A program made the position numbers and the translations under genes. From positions 17,303-81,302 of the forward strand of contig CACYMQ010000028.1 of assembly GCA_902775555.1 (NCBI GenBank): 64,000 nucleotides of DNA, read 5' to 3'. Source of the stretch: an uncultured Lachnospiraceae bacterium. Lineage in GTDB: Bacteria > Bacillota > Clostridia > Lachnospirales > Lachnospiraceae. How positions within the stretch are numbered: position 1 is the stretch's first letter; every line of letters begins with the position of its first letter. This document shows, piece by piece, positions 45,810-55,249 of the stretch. Under the pieces are notes generated by a model that saw only the letters and a program-made list of their open reading frames with translations, did no database searches and was not told where the DNA came from.

Positions 45810-47177
45810 TCACTTTGTGGATATGATCTTGAATATCTTCTTAAAGCTCGTCGACTGCCCTTTATACAGCGCCATTGCCTTATAAACGCGGCCGGCAAAG
45901 ATTACCAGAAGCAGGGCCAGGACCACAAGGACCAAAACCCCGGTGATCGCAATCGGCGTACTGATCGTACCAAGCACCAGTCCCGTAGGCAGGATCAGTG
46001 CTGCGGTAAACGGACAGATAAATAACCACTCCGGTGCCGTGTTGATATCAGCGCCCTGTGTCAGGACAACGAGGTAAGAGACGACCAGGATGATAACGAA
46101 GATACCCTGATTACTTGCAGCCTGCTCCTGTGTACTTGAGATCGCACCCGCAAATGCCGCAAAGGACGAATACAGCAGGATACCGAATACCAGTACAAGC
46201 AATGCAATGATCACCGGAACGGGCCGGAACAGATCCATGGCTCCGAAATTCTTCAGGAAAATGATCACAGGGGCGTTTGCATCCGGGAAGAACTGATCCG
46301 AAAGGATGACGCCGGCGAAAACACCGATGACCAGACATGCGATCCAGGAAAAGAACTGCAACAGACCCGCCGCAAGAACTCCGGTCAGTTTTCCGAAGAT
46401 CATAGCCTCCGGTTTCACCGAGATCAGTAATGTATCCATCAGCTTGGATGATTTCTCCATAACGATATTCTTGGTGATACTTGCGCCGTAAGCCAGAACC
46501 ACGAAATACATGATCATACATACCAGCATGGTGATAATGAGACTGAAGGCATCCCGGATCCTCTCATTGTTCTGTTCATTTGCCTTGTTCTGATCCGCAT
46601 AAAGGCTGGTTCCGCTCTTCCATCCCGAAGCCTCAAACGCATCGGTATCGACTGTCCGGGTCACCTCTGCCATATCCTCAAAGCTGATACCCCGTGCCGA
46701 AACCACGAACATCATTTCCGCTTTCCCGATGGCTTCGTAGTAATTCTTGACGGTATCCTCCTTCAGCTCGGTACCATCAGCAGTTATGATATCTGCAGAG
46801 ATCTTCTCACTGTCATCCTTTGTTACCAGAAGAACGAAGGACTTCTTCTCGCCCGCATCCTTGATCTGCTTCAGACCTTCATCCACAGTGGGAACCATAA
46901 CATAGGTGATATCCGCATACCCGTCGCCGTCAATGGTTTTCATCAGATCGAAATTCGTATTCCCGGCAACTTCATTTACCACATAGATCTTTTCCGCACC
47001 GCAGGATTCGAGCTTTTTTTCCTTATCCTTATTCGCCGTAGCTGACAGGAGCACCAGGACCCCCGCCGGGATCAGGAGAAGCAGCACGGCGAAAATGATA
47101 GTCAGTGCCTTATAACCCTTCTGGGATACCTGATTGTGGAAGGTGAACTTGAATACTTTATCAAAATTCTTAAACAT
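45810..47177 (-). CDS. ABC-2 exporter permease (NatB-like), second subunit
   Basis: 455 residues from ATG 47177, with AGGAGG eight bases upstream. One helix near residue 25-45, a large extracytoplasmic region (about 50-205), then six C-terminal helices (about 210-440), the NatB/ABC2_membrane_3 layout. The segment KSSKLMDTLLISVKP before the second helix block is the conserved coupling region of this family. Third gene of the exporter operon, 12 bp after the first permease. Confidence 0.9.
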   Translation of the reverse strand: MFKNFDKVFKFTFHNQVSQKGYKALTIIFAVLLLLIPAGVLVLLSATANKDKEKKLESCGAEKIYVVNEVAGNTNFDLMKTIDGDGYADITYVMVPTVDEGLKQIKDAGEKKSFVLLVTKDDSEKISADIITADGTELKEDTVKNYYEAIGKAEMMFVVSARGISFEDMAEVTRTVDTDAFEASGWKSGTSLYADQNKANEQNNERIRDAFSLIITMLVCMIMYFVVLAYGASITKNIVMEKSSKLMDTLLISVKPEAMIFGKLTGVLAAGLLQFFSWIACLVIGVFAGVILSDQFFPDANAPVIIFLKNFGAMDLFRPVPVIIALLVLVFGILLYSSFAAFAGAISSTQEQAASNQGIFVIILVVSYLVVLTQGADINTAPEWLFICPFTAALILPTGLVLGTISTPIAITGVLVLVVLALLLVIFAGRVYKAMALYKGQSTSFKKIFKIISTK

Positions 47178-47189
47178 ATCCGTCACCTC

Positions 47190-48563
47190 CTAGTTCTTCG
47201 CCGCAGCGAAGATCGCAGCAAGCCTCGGCTTACTGGAATCACTGAGCAACAGATTTCTATAAGTCTTTGCCGCAAGGATCACAAGACAAATCAGGATCAC
47301 GATCTGGATCGCAAAGGATGCCAGCAGCATTTCAAGCCCGACACGTCCTCCGATATAGGCAACCGGTGCCATGAAGTAGGATACAGGCGGAACCAGAGTT
47401 CCAATAAGAGCATATTCAGACTTCATGCCAAGGAAAATGGTAGCAAAATATCCGATCATCGTAATGGTTGTGATGAGGGTTGTCGCATTCTGCTGATCCT
47501 CCGTCTTGCCACAGGCAGAGCCGAGGATACCGCTCAACACACCGAAGGAGCAAAGCCCGACCAGGATCTCCACCAGGAAGACCACAAGTCCCTTTGCGCC
47601 ATAGCTTGTGAAGATCGCAAGATTGAGGCCCGCCTTACTCAGGGTACTCATGTCCAGCTTCATCACATTTTCCATCACATAATTCACGATAGATGACCCG
47701 ATGACACCCAAAATGATAGTGCCTGCCACAAAGGTGAGCATTCCCAGCACCTTACCCAGAAGAAGTGCCATTGGCCGCACACTGACCAGCAGGGACTCGG
47801 CCAGCTTCGACTGCTTCTCTTCATTCACGGAGGCGATGATATAGCTTGCCGCCAGGGATGAAACGATCATGATAATGATCGAGAAACCAACGATCAGACC
47901 ATTGTACTCGCTGGTACTCATGGTGTTTTCCTTCTCCGACTCATACGCCTTTTCGCTCATGACGCTTCCCGTAGCGACTCCGGCGGTAATGGACTGAATG
48001 GCTTTCGAATCCAGTTTCATCTGTTCCTGACGGATCGCGTTAAACCGGCCTTCCACAAAGGATGTCGCATTGTCCAGACTCTTGACACCTACCTTCGACT
48101 GATCGGCTATAATACCGTTCATCTTATAGACATTGCCTTCCAGGCGGATGACCACAAGGATATCCTTTTCACCAAGCCCGGCGATCAGGTCCTCCTCCTT
48201 CGCATCCTCTTTATTCAGGAACTTTATATTCTCACTCCTGATCGCACCCGCGGGTTTCTCTCCCATATCCGGTGCAGTCTCCATCTCCTTATTAAATTCG
48301 TACTGTGTTTCATTATAAACGATGAGATTGTCCGCCTCTATATTTTCCAGACTGGCATCCATCCGTTTCGCCGCATTCTCGCTGGACTTGCTCATCCCAT
48401 ACATCAGAGGCTTCATCATGGACATCATGAAGATCATAAGGATCGCCGTCACGAGGAATCCTTTATTCTTCAGAGTCTGCATCAAGGTGAAACGGAAAAC
48501 CTTCCCAAAGCCCGTGAGGCTGTAAATATTTTCCTTACTGCGTTGCTTCACTGGCTTCTTCAC
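47190..48563 (-). CDS. ABC-2 exporter permease (NatB-like), first subunit
   Basis: 457 residues, starting at GTG 48563, which overlaps the ATPase gene by 29 nt; no ATG fits better. Same layout as its partner: one N-terminal helix, a large hydrophilic domain (about 60-215), coupling segment EEKQSKLAESLLVSVRP and six helices. The two permeases are distant paralogues and probably form a heterodimer. Substrates of NatAB-like exporters are sodium or antimicrobial agents; here unknown. Confidence 0.88.
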   Translation of the reverse strand: MKKPVKQRSKENIYSLTGFGKVFRFTLMQTLKNKGFLVTAILMIFMMSMMKPLMYGMSKSSENAAKRMDASLENIEADNLIVYNETQYEFNKEMETAPDMGEKPAGAIRSENIKFLNKEDAKEEDLIAGLGEKDILVVIRLEGNVYKMNGIIADQSKVGVKSLDNATSFVEGRFNAIRQEQMKLDSKAIQSITAGVATGSVMSEKAYESEKENTMSTSEYNGLIVGFSIIIMIVSSLAASYIIASVNEEKQSKLAESLLVSVRPMALLLGKVLGMLTFVAGTIILGVIGSSIVNYVMENVMKLDMSTLSKAGLNLAIFTSYGAKGLVVFLVEILVGLCSFGVLSGILGSACGKTEDQQNATTLITTITMIGYFATIFLGMKSEYALIGTLVPPVSYFMAPVAYIGGRVGLEMLLASFAIQIVILICLVILAAKTYRNLLLSDSSKPRLAAIFAAAKN

Positions 48564-49557
48564 CTACCTCTCTTACAAAGATCTCATGAAGTGAAAGTTC
48601 GGAAAGATCGAACTTGACCACCGGGATATTCTTCTCGATCAGACGCTTCAGCAGCTGATTGGCCTGCTCGTCACCGGTTACACGGATCCGGTATTCATTT
48701 TCCTTCTCGGTGATGATCTCCGCACCTACAGCGCTGATCTCTTCGGAGACATCCTGTTCTACTTTAAGAAGCAGATTGACACGACCGAAGGATTTCTTTA
48801 TGTCATTCAGATTACCGGACAGAACCACCTTTGAGCGGTGCAGGATGGTGATATCGGTACAGAACTCCTCAACCACCTCCATCTGGTGGCTGGACATGAT
48901 GATATACTTGCCGGCAGCGATCTGCTCCCGGACAACCTCCTTCAGGATATCCGCATTTACGGGATCCAGACCGGAGAACGGCTCATCAAGAACGATCAGT
49001 TCCGGGTCGGAGAGCAGTGCGATCAGAAACTGGATCTTCTGCTGATTACCTTTGGAGAGCTGGTCCGCCGTCTTCGGCTTAAGCTTCTTCTTTCTGCCGC
49101 CCATAGCAGATCTTCCTGCAGATGCAGACGTCTGTCCGTCATAATCTGCCCGCTCCTTTTCAGCTATTTCGGCCGCCTTCTCGGGATAGAGATACTCCTC
49201 GACCTTCAGACGCTCAGCCCAGTAAGCAATGCGGTCTGTCAGCGTCTGTCCGGTAACCCCGCGAAGTTCTCCGAAGTAACGGATCTGATCCATCAGGGTG
49301 TACTTCGGGTAGAGACCTCTCTCCTCTGCCAGGTATCCGATATTGCAGGTATCAAAATTCAGCGGTCCCCCGTTCCAGGTCACCTCTCCGCCGTTACGTT
49401 CCAGCATCCCGAGTGTCATCCGGATCGTAGTACTCTTACCGGCACCGTTACTACCCAGCAACGCGTACACACCCGGGCCGGGCAATTCGAAGGATATATG
49501 GTCCACTACCACCTTATCCCCGTACTTTTTAAACAAATCTTTTACAACCAGTCCCAT
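48535..49557 (-). CDS. ABC exporter ATPase (NatA-like)
   Basis: 340 residues. Walker A GSNGAGKST (about 34-42), Walker B IVLDEP, signature LSKGNQQK, H-loop SSHQ, and a C-terminal extension (about 240-340) with a regulatory-type fold common in NatA/YhaQ ATPases. A charged insertion (about 125-160, with ADYDGQTSASAGRSAMGG) precedes the signature and is longer than usual. First gene of the three-gene exporter operon. Confidence 0.93.
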   Translation of the reverse strand: MGLVVKDLFKKYGDKVVVDHISFELPGPGVYALLGSNGAGKSTTIRMTLGMLERNGGEVTWNGGPLNFDTCNIGYLAEERGLYPKYTLMDQIRYFGELRGVTGQTLTDRIAYWAERLKVEEYLYPEKAAEIAEKERADYDGQTSASAGRSAMGGRKKKLKPKTADQLSKGNQQKIQFLIALLSDPELIVLDEPFSGLDPVNADILKEVVREQIAAGKYIIMSSHQMEVVEEFCTDITILHRSKVVLSGNLNDIKKSFGRVNLLLKVEQDVSEEISAVGAEIITEKENEYRIRVTGDEQANQLLKRLIEKNIPVVKFDLSELSLHEIFVREVGEEASEATQ

Positions 49558-49654
49558 CCACTAACCTTCCTTTCGTCGTTCCAGTTGATCTCTTATCGGA
49601 TGTCCTGTTGTCTCGTCTCCGCAGACGGAAGCTCCGGTGGCGATCCGGTCAGGA

Positions 49655-51025
49655 TCACTCCTCATCCCACATTCTTTCTTCCATGGGCACATACTCTTTA
49701 TGCATTCCTACATACTTATATGCCGGACGAATGATCTTACCATTATTAACAAGTTCCTCGATCCGGTGCGCACACCAGCCGGAAATACGTGCAATAGCGA
49801 AAAGCGGAGTGAAAAACTCCATGGGAATACGAAGCATAGTATATACTAAACCACTGTAGAAATCAACATTTGCGCATACCGGCTTCTTCATATCCCGGTT
49901 CTTCATGATCAGTTCCTTTGCGATCCGTTCCACCCTGTCATAGAGCTCGAATTCCTTCTCAAATCCTTCCTCCTGTGACAGCCTGCGGGCATATTCCTTC
50001 AGGATCACGGCTCTCGGATCGGAGAGGGTATAGACCGCATGTCCCATACCGTAAATGAGTCCGCTTTGGTCAAATGCCTCTTTATTCAGAAGCTTCTGAA
50101 GATACGCCCGAAGCTCCTTCTCATTTTCCCAGTCCGATATATTCGCTTTCATGTCGGCAAACATCTGCTGAACCTTCAGATTCGCGCCACCATGCCGCGG
50201 GCCCTTGAGCGATCCCAGAGATCCTGCCACGGTGGAATACGTGTCCGTACCGGTGGAGGTGATCACATGGCTGGTAAATGTGGAGTTGTTACCTCCACCA
50301 TGCTCTGCATGGATCACCAGACAGATATCCAGCACCTGTGCCTCCAGATCTGTATATTTCGGATCCGGGCGGAGCAGGCGGAGGATATTCTCCGCTGTGG
50401 ACAGTTCCGGCTTCGGACGATGTACCACGAGACTGGAATCCAGGAATTTATGCCGATAACTCTGATATCCGTAGGCTGCGATCACGGGAAACCTTGCGAT
50501 GAGTCCCAAAGACTGCTCCAGTACATGGCGTACGCTGGTAGCATCCGGATCTCTGTCATAGGAATACAGTGTCAGCACACAGCGCTGAAGCACATTCATG
50601 ATATTCCTGCTGGGAGCCTTCATGATCACATCCCGGTTGAAATTCTCGGGAAGCGGTCTGTGATCTCCCATCACTCGCATGAACTCATCCAGCTGATCCT
50701 GCGTGGGAAGCTCCCCGAACAGTAGAAGAAAAGTCGTCTCCTCGAAGCCATGTTTGGAGCCATGAAATCCACGCACCAGATCCTTAACATTGTAGCCCTG
50801 ATAATACAGTTCGCCATCAATGGGTATCCGCTCTCCGTTCTCTATACGAAAGCCGTTTACATCCGAAATCTCCGTAAGTCCCGTCAGAACACCTTTACCA
50901 TTGGAATCACGAAGCCCTCTCTTAACATCGTACTGGGAATAGAGACGCTGGTCGATTCGCCCCGCATCCGCACAGAAGTCTTCGTATTTATCTACCAGAT
51001 CCTTCATCTCGTCACTGTTGATCAT
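49655..51025 (-). CDS. Citrate synthase
   Basis: 456 residues from ATG 51025, AGGAGG six bases upstream. Condenses acetyl-CoA and oxaloacetate. Motifs: IDGELYYQGYNVKDL, HAEHGGGNNSTF with the first catalytic His, GLIYGMGHAVYTLSDPRA with the second, and the NVDFYSGLVYTML catalytic Asp segment. The long N-terminus resembles the clostridial citrate/2-methylcitrate synthase type; methylcitrate activity cannot be ruled out. Its start overlaps the metallophosphoesterase by 14 nt. With malic enzyme nearby it suggests a carboxylic-acid cluster. Confidence 0.93.
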   Translation of the reverse strand: MINSDEMKDLVDKYEDFCADAGRIDQRLYSQYDVKRGLRDSNGKGVLTGLTEISDVNGFRIENGERIPIDGELYYQGYNVKDLVRGFHGSKHGFEETTFLLLFGELPTQDQLDEFMRVMGDHRPLPENFNRDVIMKAPSRNIMNVLQRCVLTLYSYDRDPDATSVRHVLEQSLGLIARFPVIAAYGYQSYRHKFLDSSLVVHRPKPELSTAENILRLLRPDPKYTDLEAQVLDICLVIHAEHGGGNNSTFTSHVITSTGTDTYSTVAGSLGSLKGPRHGGANLKVQQMFADMKANISDWENEKELRAYLQKLLNKEAFDQSGLIYGMGHAVYTLSDPRAVILKEYARRLSQEEGFEKEFELYDRVERIAKELIMKNRDMKKPVCANVDFYSGLVYTMLRIPMEFFTPLFAIARISGWCAHRIEELVNNGKIIRPAYKYVGMHKEYVPMEERMWDEE

Positions 51026-51878
51026 GCATTTCCTCCTTCTGCCTTGCAGCATTTTCCACGTCCGCGCTCTTTTGCGCCGCCGCTTCTCCTGCGGACTTCT
51101 GCCGCGCCGCCGCTTCCTCTACTGCCCTTCGCTCTGCAGCGTCCTTCTCCGACCGTCTCCGGATAGCCGCGCCGGTCAGTTCCTTCTTCTGTTCTTTTTT
51201 CTGCTTTCGCCTCTGCATCAGGGATTTTCTTCCCTCCGGCCGGCGGAAGAACAGCCCCCGCTTCGGAGGATTGTCCGGGATCTCAACATCAAAGACATAT
51301 CTTTCATAGGCATTGATCACCCGGGTATCCATATATACCTCTTCCCGGCGGATACTCCTGTCATAATTCATATGAACATGTCCATGCAGGAACAGGGTCG
51401 GATGATAGTCGATCAGAAGCTCGGTCAGTCCCATAAAGCCCCGATGCGGGATATCGTCTCCGTCATTGATCCCCAGAGCCGGGGAATGGGACACCAGGAT
51501 ATCGAATCCGCCCTTTTTCTCCAGCTTCAGACGCAGCTTAAAGATCCGGCGTTTCATTTCCGCATCGGTATACTGGTAAGGGCCGTAGTTATATTTCATA
51601 CTGCCCCCCAGTCCCAGGATCCGGACACCCCGGTATACATAGATCCGATCTTCGATGCACTCGCATCCCTCCGGCGGTGTCGAGTCATAACACGCATCAT
51701 GATTTCCATGGACATAAAGCACAGGAACCTTTGCGTAGGTTGCCAGGAAGGACAGATACTGAGGTGCGAGATCTCCGCAGGATATGATAAGATCGATCCC
51801 TTCTAATTTAGTTTTCTCGAAATAGTCCCACAGATATTTGGATTCAATATCAGCGAGCGCCAGTATCCTCAACTTCAT
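51012..51878 (-). CDS. Calcineurin-like metallophosphoesterase with charged C-terminal tail
   Basis: 288 residues from ATG 51878; a GTG four codons earlier overlaps the ribosome site. Phosphoesterase motifs: IISCGDLAPQY, VHGNHD, LVSHSPALG and FLHGHVHMNYD. The first metal motif, normally DxH, reads ADIE, so one metal-binding His is replaced by Glu. The last 80 residues are a basic then Ala/Glu-rich segment (QRRKQKKEQKK, repeated AAARQKSA), likely a coiled coil or RNA-binding tail. Overlaps both neighbours (ParB-BMP by 29 nt, citrate synthase by 14 nt), so one operon. Confidence 0.88.
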   Translation of the reverse strand: MKLRILALADIESKYLWDYFEKTKLEGIDLIISCGDLAPQYLSFLATYAKVPVLYVHGNHDACYDSTPPEGCECIEDRIYVYRGVRILGLGGSMKYNYGPYQYTDAEMKRRIFKLRLKLEKKGGFDILVSHSPALGINDGDDIPHRGFMGLTELLIDYHPTLFLHGHVHMNYDRSIRREEVYMDTRVINAYERYVFDVEIPDNPPKRGLFFRRPEGRKSLMQRRKQKKEQKKELTGAAIRRRSEKDAAERRAVEEAAARQKSAGEAAAQKSADVENAARQKEEMHDQQ

Positions 51879-53835
51879 CTTTCCGAACACCCTTCAGTTC
51901 TACGATGGATCTAGCCTTCTCCTTCAGAGAGTCCACAACCGGGATCTCTCCTTTTACATTATCCAGAAGCCAGTTCATGGTCATGATCTCCTCGATCGGA
52001 AGTGCCTCCCCAACCTTGCACTTCACCCCACCGGCCTGGTCCTTCAGATCTCCGGAGAAGGGTTCAAACTCTCCGGAAATGATCATCTTCTTCATCAGTT
52101 CGATCAAATGCGCACTGGACGACGGCACCTTCTCGGACAGGATCACGTCGATCACCCCTGAGGAGAGGCCCCACCAGTAATTGATCGCCTTCTCATCTGA
52201 GGGTGCATCCGTCTTCTCCCATGTTCCGTCCACGATCATCCGGATCAGGCGTTCGTACAGAACTCCCCAGTTCACTACCGGCATGGCGATATTCACCGGC
52301 TGCTTGTCCGTCAGCCTGTACATACCGAATTTTCGGGAAGCATGACGGGGTGTGATCATATCCTGATCGGAGATATAATCGATCCCGTCCCTGAAGAAGC
52401 TCTGATACAGAGCCTCCCTGGAGATCTCATCCTTCTTGGTGGTCCACTCCAGGCGCACCTCCACATCCGGATTCACCATCCTTGCGCCGATGGCAAAGGC
52501 ATTGATATTAGCGGTGATCCCGTAAATGGGATAGTCCGCCAGGTACCCGATGCGGTTGGTCTTCGTAAGGATACCCGCCAGCATCCCGGACAGGAATTTC
52601 GCTTCATACATCCGGGCATAGTAGGTCCGGATATACCGGTGTCCGGTATTCAGCGAGCAGTTCAGCACCTTCACCTCGGGATGTGCCACTGCGATCTTCA
52701 GACTTGCTTCGATCTGCTGGGAAGTCGTAGTGAAGATCACCCTGGTTCCTTCCTTTTCGATCAGTTCCTCCATTGCCTCCACGGCCTTATCTTCCGTATC
52801 CGCAGTGGTGATCTTCAGCGTGGTGATCTTCTCTCCGAAGACCTCCTTCAGATGGTTCCTTCCCAGTTCATGGCCGTACAGCCAGTCGGAGGTGGAAGGA
52901 TCCCTGTCATAGATAAATGCCACATTCAGCGGCTTGGATTTCTTGGGTTCGGTTGTTCCGAGGACCCTCTTCAGAAGAGGCGCCTTGGCTTCCGGCGGAT
53001 TCATGGCCACACTGACTTCCGTCCCCTGATTCAGCATCAGGAACTCCTCCCACATCTTGGATGTCGCTTCCTTGATCTGGGCTGTGGTCATTTCCAATAC
53101 CGTTTCGTAATTGTATACGGTGATCAGTGCAAGAAATGCATCGCCGGTGGTGATCTCCGTCAGTTCCTTACCGTCCAGTTCCTCAAATACCTTGGAGAAT
53201 TTATAGTAGGCGGAGGTGAGATTCTGAACCTGTTCATCCGTCCAGGTAAGCTCCGGCGCCTTCATATCCGTTCCTGTTTCCTCCAGCAGCTTCTGGAAAT
53301 TTCCCTCCTTCGAGAACCAGATGAAATTAACTCCCGTCTTCCGGTTAAAATCCATGAACTCATAATAGATCCGGATCTCGGGATCATCGGTCTTCAGCGG
53401 GATCTTCCTTGTGACCATGGCCGGAATGGAAACAGCGTCAAAATACTTCAGCACGCTGACTCTCTTATTTCCTTCCACTACATAATAATAATTCAGATAT
53501 TCATATACCTTGATGGGATCGTGGATCCCTTCCTCCATATGGGCATCACAGAGGACGGACCACTTCTGGGCAAATTCGGTTTCCTTTTCAAGAATAGGCA
53601 TGAAATTCCAGGCAAATGAACTGGATCTTCCCGCATTGGCAGTTCCTACGATACGGTCCAGCGGGATCGTTACCAGGCCGAGGTTCACCTCTCCCCGGAT
53701 CTTCGCTCCCACCAGCAGCTCGTCCAGAACCGCGGGATTCGGATTCTTCCCTGCGGAAGTGGCTGCTTTTACAGCCTTTTCACCCAGTTTTTTTGCCTTT
53801 TCATAATCTATATACGACAAGCTATTATCCTCCAC
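51850..53835 (-). CDS. ParB-like domain fused to BMP/Med-type ligand-binding domain
   Basis: 661 residues. Residues about 55-150 resemble a ParB/sulfiredoxin-fold domain (IPLDRIVGT, VVEGNKRVSVLKYF at about 119-132, the GxxR-type nucleotide loop). From about 300 to 590 there is a BMP family periplasmic-binding fold (NVAFIYDRDPSTSDWLYGHE, FTTTSQQIEASLKIAVAHPEVKVLNC, KFLSGMLAGILTKTNRIGYL), which binds purine nucleosides in BmpA/PnrA and occurs in the B. subtilis regulator Med. No signal peptide or membrane helix, so the ligand domain must act inside the cell. Role unknown; a nucleoside-sensing DNA-associated regulator is inference. Confidence 0.85.
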   Translation of the reverse strand: MEDNSLSYIDYEKAKKLGEKAVKAATSAGKNPNPAVLDELLVGAKIRGEVNLGLVTIPLDRIVGTANAGRSSSFAWNFMPILEKETEFAQKWSVLCDAHMEEGIHDPIKVYEYLNYYYVVEGNKRVSVLKYFDAVSIPAMVTRKIPLKTDDPEIRIYYEFMDFNRKTGVNFIWFSKEGNFQKLLEETGTDMKAPELTWTDEQVQNLTSAYYKFSKVFEELDGKELTEITTGDAFLALITVYNYETVLEMTTAQIKEATSKMWEEFLMLNQGTEVSVAMNPPEAKAPLLKRVLGTTEPKKSKPLNVAFIYDRDPSTSDWLYGHELGRNHLKEVFGEKITTLKITTADTEDKAVEAMEELIEKEGTRVIFTTTSQQIEASLKIAVAHPEVKVLNCSLNTGHRYIRTYYARMYEAKFLSGMLAGILTKTNRIGYLADYPIYGITANINAFAIGARMVNPDVEVRLEWTTKKDEISREALYQSFFRDGIDYISDQDMITPRHASRKFGMYRLTDKQPVNIAMPVVNWGVLYERLIRMIVDGTWEKTDAPSDEKAINYWWGLSSGVIDVILSEKVPSSSAHLIELMKKMIISGEFEPFSGDLKDQAGGVKCKVGEALPIEEIMTMNWLLDNVKGEIPVVDSLKEKARSIVELKGVRKDEVEDTGAR

Positions 53836-53963
53836 AAAGTACGGATCTGTTACAGCCCCTGCTGCCTGCCGACCCCCATCGGCCTGCTCTCAAAAATACC
53901 CGTCCTTATCACGCCTGCACACCGTCCGGTGATACCTGCTTTTTTCCCGGCCCGGCCTCACGC

Positions 53964-55133
53964 CTACCGGGTCACGCCTGCACGCTTCGCCTCATCGGCC
54001 ACAGCCTTTGCAACGACCTTCGATACATTTTCGTTAAATGCATCCGGGATGATATAGTCCGGGCGGATCTCCTCATCCGGGATCACGGCTGCGATCGCCC
54101 GTGCTGCCGCTTCCTTCATGGATTCGGTGATTGCCTTTGCCCTTGCATCCAGCGCTCCGCGGAAGATTCCGGGGAATACAAGCACATTGTTGATCTGGTT
54201 CGGGAAGTCGGAACGGCCGGTGGCGATGATGCCTGCCCCGCCCTTCTTCGCCTCATCCGGCATGATCTCCGGAACCGGATTTGCCATGGCAAATACCAGC
54301 GGGTCCTTCGCCATTGTGGAGATCATCTCTGCTGTTACGATATTCGGAGCGGAAACGCCGATGAAGATATCCTTGCCCTTCATCACATCCGCAAGGCTTC
54401 CGCGTTCCTTATTCTTATTTGTCACCTCGGCCATCTCTGCCTGCGCGGGATTCATAAAGGTTTCTCCCGGGCAGAGCGCACCCTTGGAGGAAACCAGAAC
54501 CACATTTCCGATCCCGAAACGCTGCATCAGCTTGCAGATGGAGATTCCCGCTGCACCGGCGCCGCTGATGACTGCGCTGCAGTCCTCCCATTTCCGGCCG
54601 GTCAGTTTAAATGCGTTGATCAGTCCGGCGCATACCACGACCGCCGTACCATGCTGGTCATCATGGAATACCGGGATATCCAGCTCTTCCTTCAGCCTGC
54701 GCTCGATCTCGAAGCAGCGCGGTGCCGCGATGTCTTCCAGGTTGATCCCACCGAAGGAGGGAGCGATCCTCTTTACGGTTTCGATGATCTCCTCCGTATC
54801 CTTTGTATCCAGGCAGATGGGAAATGCATCGACATTTGCAAAACGCTTGAATAAAACGGACTTACCCTCCATAACCGGAATAGCGGCCAGAGGACCGATA
54901 TCCCCCAGTCCGAGAACTGCGGTTCCGTCGGAAACCACCGCTACCGTATTGGCTTTGCAGGTGTAGGTATATGCCGCTTCCGGATCCTTGTTGATCACCC
55001 GGCAGGGCTCCGCAACACCCGGGGTATATGCGGTGGACAGGTCATCCTTGTTCTCGATGGCAACCTTGGACACCACCTCCAGTTTTCCTTTATTCTTCTC
55101 GTGCATCTCCAAACTCAACTTGTTGTAATCCAT
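53964..55133 (-). CDS. Malic enzyme, NAD(P)-dependent oxaloacetate-decarboxylating
   Basis: 389 residues, the short bacterial form without the phosphotransacetylase-like domain. Converts malate to pyruvate and CO2. Motifs: TAYTPGVAEPC, VVSDGTAVLGLGDIGPLAAIPVMEGK, FHDDQHGTAVV, the Rossmann loop SGAGAAGIS, and ANPVPEI. NAD versus NADP use cannot be told reliably. 129 bp before the ParB-BMP gene; no terminator between, so a shared transcript is possible. Confidence 0.95.
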   Translation of the reverse strand: MDYNKLSLEMHEKNKGKLEVVSKVAIENKDDLSTAYTPGVAEPCRVINKDPEAAYTYTCKANTVAVVSDGTAVLGLGDIGPLAAIPVMEGKSVLFKRFANVDAFPICLDTKDTEEIIETVKRIAPSFGGINLEDIAAPRCFEIERRLKEELDIPVFHDDQHGTAVVVCAGLINAFKLTGRKWEDCSAVISGAGAAGISICKLMQRFGIGNVVLVSSKGALCPGETFMNPAQAEMAEVTNKNKERGSLADVMKGKDIFIGVSAPNIVTAEMISTMAKDPLVFAMANPVPEIMPDEAKKGGAGIIATGRSDFPNQINNVLVFPGIFRGALDARAKAITESMKEAAARAIAAVIPDEEIRPDYIIPDAFNENVSKVVAKAVADEAKRAGVTR

Positions 55134-55249
55134 GATCGTATCCTTTCTATTCCTTTCTATATCTATGATCTTTGTTGATGATCTGTATTTGATCCGTGCC
55201 TGCTGTCTGCAGGATCCTTCGTCCCGCTTTTTTGTTTCTTAGTATGACA

